Source: Bacteroidota bacterium
Lineage (GTDB): Bacteria; Bacteroidota; Bacteroidia; Chitinophagales; Chitinophagaceae
NCBI GenBank assembly: GCA_005883855.1
Contig: VBAU01000225.1
Location: 1-5,022 of the forward strand
Direction: 5' to 3'
Length of the DNA: 5,022 bases
In this document: positions 1 through 5,022 of the stretch, piece by piece
How the letters are laid out: the number at the start of each line of letters is the position of its first letter
Numbering within the stretch: position 1 is the first letter of the stretch
The notes under the pieces: model-generated
Seen by the model: only the letters and a program-made list of their open reading frames with translations
The model's database searches: none
Told to the model about the DNA's origin: nothing
Program-made: the position numbers and the translations under genes

Positions 1-713
1 GCCGGCCCCGTGCTTCGGCAGAACAAGTAAATGTCATGGATCAATTCCTTTTTCCCAACGATTACGCCGCCAAGGACACGGCCCTGACCGTCGATCCACT
101 TCGTGGCGGAGTGCACTACAATATCGGCGCCAAGATCGATCGGCCGTTGACTTACCGGCGTAGCAAAACAGTTATCTACATTTAAAACAACATGGTGCTT
201 TTTTGCAAGAGCCGACACAAATTCAATATCTATGATTTCCAATCCTGGGTTGGTTGGCGTTTCCAGGTAAATCATTTTCGTGTTTGGCCTGATCGCCCTC
301 TCCCAATCCTCCGGCTTATTCGCGTTTACGTATGTATACTCAATTCCATAGCGCGGAAGAAATTTTGTAATCACGGTATGAGTACTTCCGAAAATGGAAC
401 TGCAGGAAAGAAGATGATCTCCTTGCTTCATCAACGCCATGAATGAGGCGAAGACGGCACTCATCCCGGAGGCTGTTGCATACCCAGCTTCGGCCCCTTC
501 AAATACACAAACTCTATCTACAAATTCCTGAACGTTGGGGTTACTGAACCGGCTGTAAATATTGTCGTCTGTTTCATCTGCAAATGCTGCACGCATGGCT
601 TCCGAATTGTCAAAACAAAAACTGCTGGTGGGATAAATGGGCGATGAATGCTCCATTTCACGGGTACGATCTGTTTGCGATCGGATAACCTTTGTGATTG
701 GGTGTTGTTCCAT
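1..713 (-). CDS. metZ: Trans-sulfuration enzyme, O-succinyl/O-acetylhomoserine sulfhydrylase type (MetZ-like), 3' end cut by window edge
   Basis: The minus strand is open from an ATG at 713-711 to the left edge, giving 237 codons with no stop (family length is roughly 390-400 residues, so about 60% is present). It is a fold-type I PLP enzyme of the Cys/Met metabolism family, cytosolic, which replaces the acyl group of an activated homoserine with sulfide to give homocysteine. Visible landmarks are YSRFSNP (53-59; the Tyr and Arg contact the PLP phosphate of the neighbouring subunit in this family), the ASGM loop (81-84), ETPTNP (151-156), NVDNCFATP (178-186; Asp180 pairs with the pyridine nitrogen) and HSATKWIDGQGR (201-212) with Schiff-base Lys205. 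The IDGQGR extension after the lysine is typical of MetZ rather than of cystathionine beta-lyase. The sequence ends in RSTGP, a family motif, so the frame is intact to the edge. It is divergent from metX. Cystathionine gamma-synthase or O-acetylhomoserine specificity cannot be excluded. Confidence 0.9.
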   Translation of the reverse strand, partial: MEQHPITKVIRSQTDRTREMEHSSPIYPTSSFCFDNSEAMRAAFADETDDNIYSRFSNPNVQEFVDRVCVFEGAEAGYATASGMSAVFASFMALMKQGDHLLSCSSIFGSTHTVITKFLPRYGIEYTYVNANKPEDWERAIRPNTKMIYLETPTNPGLEIIDIEFVSALAKKHHVVLNVDNCFATPVSQRPIDLGADIVVHSATKWIDGQGRVLGGVIVGKKELIHDIYLFCRSTGP

Positions 714-734
714 TATTTTTATATCAAGTTTTTA

Positions 735-742
735 CAAATTTA
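735..742 (-). promoter_or_regulatory. Candidate -7 element for the metZ-like gene
   Basis: Read on the minus strand the bases are TAAATTTG, an exact match to the Bacteroidota -7 consensus TAnnTTTG. It lies about 20 bases upstream of the ATG at 713, which would give a very short leader. The nearest TTG that could act as a -33 box (complement of 767-769) is 24 nt upstream, somewhat further than the usual spacing of about 19-21. The pattern is short and the spacer is AT-rich, so a chance match is possible. Confidence 0.35.
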
Positions 743-757
743 ATTGATGCATGCCTT

Positions 758-765
758 TACTTTTG
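758..765 (+). promoter_or_regulatory. Candidate -7 element for metX
   Basis: The plus strand reads TACTTTTG, which fits TAnnTTTG exactly. Initiation just downstream would leave a leader of about 100 nt before the metX ATG at 874, and that leader would carry both repeat clusters of the spacer. No convincing -33 TTTG is seen at normal spacing; the nearest TTG (744-746) is only 11 nt away. This is a weak call made on motif and position only. Confidence 0.22.
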
Positions 766-770
766 CCAAG

Positions 771-802
771 TTCAAAAAGTTTAAGGATTCAAAAAGGTCA
801 AA
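771..802 (+). repeat. Degenerate TTCAAA repeat cluster, about 9-nt period
   Basis: Four related hexamers occur at a near-regular spacing: TTCAAA (771-776), TTTAAG (780-785), TTCAAA (788-793) and GTCAAA (797-802), with steps of 9, 8 and 9 bases. They sit in the divergent spacer between the metZ-like gene and metX. They may be operator half-sites or a decayed intergenic repeat; the sequence alone does not decide. Confidence 0.45.
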
Positions 803-827
803 CGGTAGTCTCGATTCGTGAAACGTA

Positions 828-863
828 TAGAACATGTTAAACCTGTTGAACCTTTGAGCCCCT
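828..863 (+). repeat. Four degenerate tandem nonamers upstream of metX
   Basis: Head-to-tail 9-mers run TAGAACATG, TTAAACCTG, TTGAACCTT and TGAGCCCCT. The best pair, units 2 and 3, differ at three of nine positions; the last unit is the most decayed. Unit 1 and the start of unit 2 contain the palindrome AACATGTT (831-838). The array ends 10 bases before the metX start codon, so it would lie in the 5' leader of the transcript. No Shine-Dalgarno sequence is evident in between. Confidence 0.5.
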
Positions 864-873
864 CCAACTAGTT

Positions 874-1881
874 ATGGAATTGTTCAATTATAATGAGCCT
901 TTTGAGTTAGAGAATGGAGATATACTTCCCAAGGTTACTATTGCCTACCACACCTACGGGACATTAAACCGCGACAAGAGCAACGTGATCTGGATCTGCC
1001 ATGCATTAACAGCCAATTCCGACGCGGAGGCATGGTGGCCAGGCGTAGTCGGAAAAAAAGGATTTGTTGCTCCCTCAAAATACTTTATTGTCTGTGCCAA
1101 TATACTGGGCAGTTGCTACGGCACGACTGGTCCTTTAACGGTTGATCCTGCCACCGAACAACCTTACTTCAGCAGTTTTCCGATGATCACCATTCGAGAT
1201 ATGGTGAAAGCGCACATCGCCTTGCGACAGCATCTCGGGATTGAGAAAATTCATTTATTAATGGGTGGAAGCATGGGAGGTTACCAGGCGCTGGAATGGG
1301 CCGCAATCGAAAATGAAAAAATAGAGAACCTTTTTTTGGTTGGTACTTCAGCAACCGAGAGTGCCTGGGGTATTGCTGTGCATACATCGCAACGACTTGC
1401 GATTGAGGCAGACGCGACCTGGCGATTTCATAATGAGAATGCCGGTCAAAACGGTTTGAAAGCAGCCCGCGCTATTGGGGTGATCACCTACCGCAATTAT
1501 GGAATTTTAGTGGACAAGCAAACAGATCCTGACGCGGAAAAACTGGACAATTACCGGGCTTCATCTTACATCGTTTACCAGGGCAACAAATTGGCGAGTC
1601 GATTCAATGCGTTTAGCTATTGGCTACTGACAAAATCAATGGATTCACATCACCTCGGTCGCGGACGCGGAGGTAAAGCTGAAGTCGTTTTGCAAACGCT
1701 CAGGCAAAAAACACTGATCATTGGCATCGGCAGCGATATACTTTGTCCGTTGCACGAGCAAGAATTACTTGCACAGCATATTCCCAATTCCACACTGATG
1801 GAAATTGATTCACCATATGGACATGATGGGTTTATCACAGAAGCAGAAAAAATTTCAAGAGCACTGCACGAATGGTTATGA
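874..1881 (+). CDS. metX: Homoserine O-acetyltransferase (MetX family)
   Basis: The 335-residue cytosolic alpha/beta-hydrolase-fold enzyme transfers an acyl group from acyl-CoA to the hydroxyl of homoserine, the committed step of methionine synthesis. Landmarks in order are the N-terminal LPKVTIAYHTYGTLN (18-32), CHALT (42-46, near the oxyanion region), GSCYGTTGP (79-87), the nucleophile elbow GGSMGG with Ser133, the GSDILCP segment with catalytic Asp288, and GHDGF with catalytic His317. The triad is therefore complete, and the length is close to, or slightly shorter than, usual MetX proteins (about 350-380). The ATG at 874 places the conserved N-terminus at the expected distance. It is divergent from the metZ-like gene, which would use its product. 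Acetyl versus succinyl donor cannot be read reliably from family membership, because both activities occur among MetX proteins. No frameshift or missing key residue is seen. Confidence 0.93.
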   Translation: MELFNYNEPFELENGDILPKVTIAYHTYGTLNRDKSNVIWICHALTANSDAEAWWPGVVGKKGFVAPSKYFIVCANILGSCYGTTGPLTVDPATEQPYFSSFPMITIRDMVKAHIALRQHLGIEKIHLLMGGSMGGYQALEWAAIENEKIENLFLVGTSATESAWGIAVHTSQRLAIEADATWRFHNENAGQNGLKAARAIGVITYRNYGILVDKQTDPDAEKLDNYRASSYIVYQGNKLASRFNAFSYWLLTKSMDSHHLGRGRGGKAEVVLQTLRQKTLIIGIGSDILCPLHEQELLAQHIPNSTLMEIDSPYGHDGFITEAEKISRALHEWL

Positions 1882-1896
1882 GCTCTCTTTTGCATG

Positions 1897-1927
1897 TTGC
1901 CAATTGCCTATTGCCTTTTGATTGGCA
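1897..1927 (+). repeat. Three tandem heptamers (TTGCCNN) plus a small hairpin
   Basis: TTGCCAA, TTGCCTA and TTGCCTT follow one another without gaps at 1897-1917. TGCCAAT (1898-1904) is also an exact reverse complement of ATTGGCA (1921-1927), giving a 7-bp stem with a 16-nt loop starting 17 bases after the metX stop. There is no U-tract after the stem, so it is a poor intrinsic terminator, and metX-glgX read-through is possible. The remainder of the 93-bp spacer shows nothing else convincing. Confidence 0.5.
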
Positions 1928-1974
1928 GGAATCTTGAAATTGGATGTGTTCGACAAGAGCACTAAAACTATCTA

Positions 1975-4089
1975 ATGAGCATAACAGTACAGCCGGGCAG
2001 TCCTTTTCCACTAGGCGCCACGTGGGATGGCCGGGGCGTAAATTTTGCACTTTATGCCGAAAATGCTACAGCAGTAGAGCTCTGCTTATTTGATTCAAAG
2101 GAGCAGCAAAATGAATCTGAAAGAATCAAGGTGGATGAAAGAACCCATCATGTGTGGCATATTTATATTCCTGGTTTGAAGCCAGGTCAATTGTATGGCT
2201 ACAGAGTCTACGGCCGTTATGAACCTGAACATGGACATAGGTTTAATCCGAATAAATTTCTCATCGATCCTTACGCCAAGGCAATTTCGGATACCGTCCA
2301 TTGGCACGATTCGCTGTTTGGCTACGAAGTGGGGCATCCCGATGCAGATTTGACTTTTAGTGGCCAGGACAGCGTGCCATTTATGCCGCGATGTGTTGTG
2401 ATAGATCCGACGTTCGATTGGCAAGAAGATAAGTTTCCAAAGATTCCCTATCATAAAACAATTATCTACGAATTGCACGTGAAGGGTTTTACAAAACTCC
2501 ATCCTCATATTCCTGAAAACATTCGCGGCACCTATTCCTCGCTTGCACACCCGGCTGTAATTAATTATCTCAGGGAGCTGGGCATTACTGCCGTTGAATT
2601 GATGCCTATTCATTATTTCATTTCTGATCGCCAGCTTGAAGAAAGAGGAAAAACTAACTATTGGGGCTACAACACCATCGGATTCTTCGCTCCGGACGTA
2701 CGTTACTCAAGTAACGGGCATTTGGGTGAACAGGTGTTTGAATTTAAGAACATGGTGAAGGAGCTTCACAAAGCGGGCATTGAAGTGTTCCTGGATGTGG
2801 TCTATAATCATACGGGAGAAGGAAATCATCTCGGCCCTACTCTTTCTTTTCGTGGTGTCGACAACGCCTCCTACTACCGGTTGACCCATGATAAGCGTTA
2901 CTACATGGATTACACGGGTACAGGCAATACGCTCAGTGCAAATCTCCCCAATGTTTTAAGGTTGATCATGGATAGCCTGCGCTACTGGATCTTGGAAATG
3001 CATGTGGATGGTTTTCGCTTTGACCTTGCGTCCACCCTGGCAAGAGAACTTCATGAAGTAGATCGCTTGGGTTCGTTCTTCGATATCATTCACCAGGACC
3101 CTGTCATTTCCCAAGTGAAGTTAATTGCCGAACCCTGGGACATCGGTGAGGGAGGCTACATGGTTGGAAACTTTCCACCGGGTTGGGCCGAGTGGAATGG
3201 CAAGTACCGTGACTGCATGCGCGATTATTGGCGAGGTGCAAATAGTATGTTATCGGAGTTCGCCCAACGGCTGACCGGAAGTTCTGACTTGTACAAGAAT
3301 GATTATCGACATCCAACAGCAAGTGTAAATTTTATTACAGCGCATGATGGTTTCACGTTGAATGATCTTGTCTCTTATAACGAAAAACACAATGAGGCGA
3401 ACGATGAGAACAATAATGACGGGGAAAACCATAACCGTTCCTGGAATTGCGGAGCGGAAGGTCCCACGGATGATCCCGCTATTCTCGCTTTACGAAACCG
3501 GCAGAAAAGAAATTTTCTCACAACGCTTTTTTTGTCGCAGGGCGTGCCGATGCTGCTAGCTGGCGATGAAATGGGTCGGACACAAAATGGAAATAACAAT
3601 CCCTACTGCCAGGATAATGAAATCTCGTGGATCAATTGGCAGGAGGCCGACATAGAACTACTGGAGTTCACCAAGAAATTGATCCGTGGGTACAAAGACC
3701 ACAATGTCTTCTCGAGGCGCGATTGGTTCAAAGGACAACCGATTAAGGGCCGGGGTTTGACCGATATTGCATGGTTTTCTCCAGATGGAAAAAAAATGAA
3801 CGAAGAAAACTGGAAGCAGGATTTTGCGAAATGTCTTGCCGTTTATTTAAACGGACGCGGCATCCACTCGTTAGATTATGACGGAAAGCCCATTGTGGAC
3901 GATAATTTTTATTTGATCTTCAACGCACATAGTGAGCCGGTAGAATACAAACTGCCGACAAGAAGGTACGGCGCCCAATGGATAAAAGTCATTGACACAA
4001 ATACAAACTTTGTAGCTGAAGAAGAGGGAGAAAGGTATCGGGCAGCAGCAAAAATTACGGTCGAAGGATTCTCGGTGGTGGTGTTGTAG
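1975..4089 (+). CDS. glgX: Glycogen debranching enzyme GlgX/TreX type (isoamylase-like, GH13)
   Basis: This 704-residue enzyme hydrolyses alpha-1,6 branch linkages of glycogen or limit dextrins in the cytoplasm, freeing short chains for further breakdown. The N-terminus (about 10-100) is a CBM48-like beta-sandwich opening with PGSPFPLGATWDGRGVNFALYAEN, and a GH13 catalytic barrel follows (about 160-560). All four GH13 signature regions are present: DVVYNH (274-279), DGFRFDLAS (345-353, nucleophile Asp350), the acid/base segment LIAEPWD (Glu386) and TAHDGF (455-460, transition-state Asp458). The NDGENHNRSWNCGAEG stretch (481-496) and NNPYCQDNEISWINW (541-555) are hallmarks of the GlgX/TreX/isoamylase group. 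A C-terminal beta domain (about 600-704) finishes the protein. Length fits the family (E. coli GlgX 657, archaeal TreX about 718). No signal peptide is seen. The ATG at 1975 gives the canonical family start. It lies 93 bp after metX, possibly co-transcribed, though functionally unrelated. Confidence 0.95.
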   Translation: MSITVQPGSPFPLGATWDGRGVNFALYAENATAVELCLFDSKEQQNESERIKVDERTHHVWHIYIPGLKPGQLYGYRVYGRYEPEHGHRFNPNKFLIDPYAKAISDTVHWHDSLFGYEVGHPDADLTFSGQDSVPFMPRCVVIDPTFDWQEDKFPKIPYHKTIIYELHVKGFTKLHPHIPENIRGTYSSLAHPAVINYLRELGITAVELMPIHYFISDRQLEERGKTNYWGYNTIGFFAPDVRYSSNGHLGEQVFEFKNMVKELHKAGIEVFLDVVYNHTGEGNHLGPTLSFRGVDNASYYRLTHDKRYYMDYTGTGNTLSANLPNVLRLIMDSLRYWILEMHVDGFRFDLASTLARELHEVDRLGSFFDIIHQDPVISQVKLIAEPWDIGEGGYMVGNFPPGWAEWNGKYRDCMRDYWRGANSMLSEFAQRLTGSSDLYKNDYRHPTASVNFITAHDGFTLNDLVSYNEKHNEANDENNNDGENHNRSWNCGAEGPTDDPAILALRNRQKRNFLTTLFLSQGVPMLLAGDEMGRTQNGNNNPYCQDNEISWINWQEADIELLEFTKKLIRGYKDHNVFSRRDWFKGQPIKGRGLTDIAWFSPDGKKMNEENWKQDFAKCLAVYLNGRGIHSLDYDGKPIVDDNFYLIFNAHSEPVEYKLPTRRYGAQWIKVIDTNTNFVAEEEGERYRAAAKITVEGFSVVVL

Positions 4090-4100
4090 CAACCGTTAGT

Positions 4101-4135
4101 AAGATAAAAGTTAATAGTTAAAAGATAAAAGTCTT
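4101..4135 (+). repeat. Left heptamer array, five AAGNNAA-like units
   Basis: Five units follow in strict 7-nt phase: AAGATAA, AAGTTAA, TAGTTAA, AAGATAA and AAGTCTT. As a result the 11-mer AAGATAAAAGT occurs twice, at 4101-4111 and 4122-4132. The array begins 12 bases after the glgX stop and is the left arm of the inverted repeat in this spacer. Confidence 0.6.
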
Positions 4136-4209
4136 CCGCTTGTCGATCTAATCCGCCAATGCAGATACATTTCCCGTTGAGAAACTCTTATAACTTTTAA
4201 CTTTTATCT
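4102..4209. terminator. Long inverted repeat in convergent spacer, possible bidirectional transcription stop
   Basis: Arms 4102-4125 and 4186-4209 are reverse complements at 22 of 24 positions and are separated by 60 bases. They lie between the converging ends of glgX and kduI, where a shared terminator is expected. Against this, the stem is almost entirely A/T and the loop is long, unlike a GC-rich hairpin followed by a U-run. It may equally be two copies of an intergenic repeat in opposite orientation. Confidence 0.35.
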
Positions 4210-4210
4210 A
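4183..4210 (-). repeat. Right heptamer array, inverted copy
   Basis: Read on the minus strand, four units follow in 7-nt phase: TAGATAA, AAGTTAA, AAGTTAT and AAGAGTT. The unit is the same as in the left array but in the opposite orientation. The array lies 5 bases beyond the kduI stop codon, so each converging gene has a like-oriented array just after its stop. Confidence 0.58.
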
Positions 4211-4215
4211 TGTTC

Positions 4216-5022
4216 TTATTGTAAATCGCGAATGGCAACACCATCCATATCTGTATAAGTATAATTCTCTCCTGCCATTCCCCATGTAAAGGAGTAGTTC
4301 GCGGTGCCGCACCCGGCATGTATAGACCACGACGGTGAAATGACTGCTTCGTAGTTGGCGACGATCAAATGTCTCGTCTCCTGCGGCTGACCCATCAAGT
4401 GAATCACCCGGTGTTCGGGATGGACATCGAAATAAAAATAGACTTCCATTCTTCTCGTGTGCGTATGAGCTGGCATCGTATTCCAAACACTGCCCTCGCC
4501 AAGTACCGTAAGTCCCATCACCAACTGGCAGCTTTTGATTCCATCCGCATGAATATATTTATAGATGGTGCGGTGATTGGCCGTCTTTGTAACCCCGATC
4601 GTCACCGGTGAAGCCTCTTCCTTTTTCATCAAATGATTGGAATGTGTGGCGTGGGCGGGAGCCGACAGAAAATAAAATACTGCGGGAGAGGATGAGTCAT
4701 CGCTCTTGAAATGAACTGTCTGTATCCCCTTTCCAATGTACAGGCAGTCCAACTTGTGCAGTGGAAAATTCTCCCCGTCTGCTTCAATTATTCCCTGTCC
4801 TCCTACGTTAATGATCCCGATTTCTCTTCTTTCTAAAAAATAATCGGCCTTCAATTCGGCATGATTTGGCAACTGTAATCTTTTACTCACTGGCCTGGCC
4901 CCACCAATGATCATTCGATCATAATGGGAATACACCATGTTCGGCTCATCATTCACCATTAGGTTGTCAACAAGAAAATTGCTACGCAACTCTTGAGTGT
5001 TCATGCCTGCTGTTTCGGCGGG
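4216..5022 (-). CDS. kduI: 5-keto-4-deoxyuronate isomerase (KduI), 5' end beyond window edge
   Basis: KduI (4-deoxy-L-threo-5-hexosulose-uronate ketol-isomerase) converts 5-keto-4-deoxyuronate, released from pectin or other uronate polymers by lyases, to 3-deoxy-D-glycero-2,5-hexodiulosonate, which KduD then reduces. It is a cytosolic zinc-dependent double-cupin protein. Counting from the first in-window Met (at 5004), the protein has 262 residues and shows MVYSHYDRMIIGG (23-35), YFLERREIGIINVGG (55-69), CLYIGKG (87-93), NTMPAHTHTRRMEVYFYF (175-192), MGQPQETRH (204-212) and SPSWSIHAGCGT (223-234). Zinc ligands His180, His182, Glu187 and His229 correspond to E. coli His196, His198, Glu203 and His245, a constant offset of 16. 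The frame stays open upstream to the edge (six more codons, PAETAG), so the native start is probably about ten codons outside. The stop TAA is at 4218-4216, convergent with glgX. kduD or lyase neighbours would lie beyond the window. Confidence 0.93.
   Translation of the reverse strand, partial: PAETAGMNTQELRSNFLVDNLMVNDEPNMVYSHYDRMIIGGARPVSKRLQLPNHAELKADYFLERREIGIINVGGQGIIEADGENFPLHKLDCLYIGKGIQTVHFKSDDSSSPAVFYFLSAPAHATHSNHLMKKEEASPVTIGVTKTANHRTIYKYIHADGIKSCQLVMGLTVLGEGSVWNTMPAHTHTRRMEVYFYFDVHPEHRVIHLMGQPQETRHLIVANYEAVISPSWSIHAGCGTANYSFTWGMAGENYTYTDMDGVAIRDLQ

Noticed and set aside
192..446. 84-codon plus-strand open frame near the left edge
   Set aside because: It lies antisense to the metZ-like gene, whose PLP-enzyme motifs are continuous through this stretch.
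766..873. SAM riboswitch in the metX leader
   Set aside because: S-box riboswitches are common before methionine genes, but the conserved S-box core sequences and a multi-helix junction are not visible. The leader is short and dominated by degenerate repeats.
2095..2613. 172-codon open frame on the minus strand inside glgX
   Set aside because: It is fully antisense to the strongly supported GH13 gene, and its translation has no recognisable domain. It is a shadow frame.
874..4089. metX-glgX as a functional operon
   Set aside because: Same strand and a 93-bp gap allow co-transcription, but the pathways are unrelated and no shared regulatory logic is visible, so only adjacency is claimed.
4101..4210. 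CRISPR array or insertion-sequence ends
   Set aside because: Units are 7 nt with no spacers, so it is not a CRISPR. The inverted arms enclose only 60 non-coding bases with no transposase or visible target duplication.
4208..4486. 92-codon minus-strand frame and an 80-codon plus-strand frame (4369-4611) overlapping kduI
   Set aside because: Both overlap the conserved C-terminal cupin of KduI in other frames and show no family motifs.

Overview
The window looks like ordinary chromosomal DNA of a Bacteroidota bacterium, probably a Cytophagales-like lineage. This is inferred from protein character, weak or absent Shine-Dalgarno sequences, TAnnTTTG-like -7 elements and AT-rich spacers with short degenerate repeats. 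There is no rRNA or other phylogenetic marker, so the placement is soft. No RNA gene, insertion sequence, phage gene, CRISPR array or defence gene is visible.

Layout: (1) 1-713, minus strand: the N-terminal 237 codons of a PLP-dependent trans-sulfuration enzyme of the MetZ / O-succinylhomoserine sulfhydrylase type, cut by the left edge. (2) 714-873: a 160-bp divergent spacer holding candidate promoter elements for both strands and two clusters of about 9-nt degenerate repeats. (3) 874-1881, plus: a complete homoserine O-acyltransferase, MetX. (4) 1882-1974: a short spacer with three tandem heptamers and a small hairpin. (5) 1975-4089, plus: a complete GlgX/TreX-type glycogen debranching enzyme (CBM48 + GH13). 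(6) 4090-4215: a convergent spacer in which two heptamer arrays form a long inverted repeat. (7) 4216-5022, minus: 5-keto-4-deoxyuronate isomerase KduI, whose true start most likely lies just beyond the right edge.

How the genes fit together: metZ and metX are divergent neighbours encoding consecutive steps of methionine synthesis (homoserine activation, then direct sulfhydrylation), so shared control from the 160-bp spacer is plausible. glgX lies 93 bp downstream of metX on the same strand but belongs to glycogen/alpha-glucan turnover. kduI belongs to pectin/uronate catabolism and faces glgX tail to tail; its partners would be outside the window.

I do not see a previously undescribed system. 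The most unusual signal is that all three intergenic spacers carry short degenerate tandem repeats (7-nt or 9-nt period), each with a different unit.
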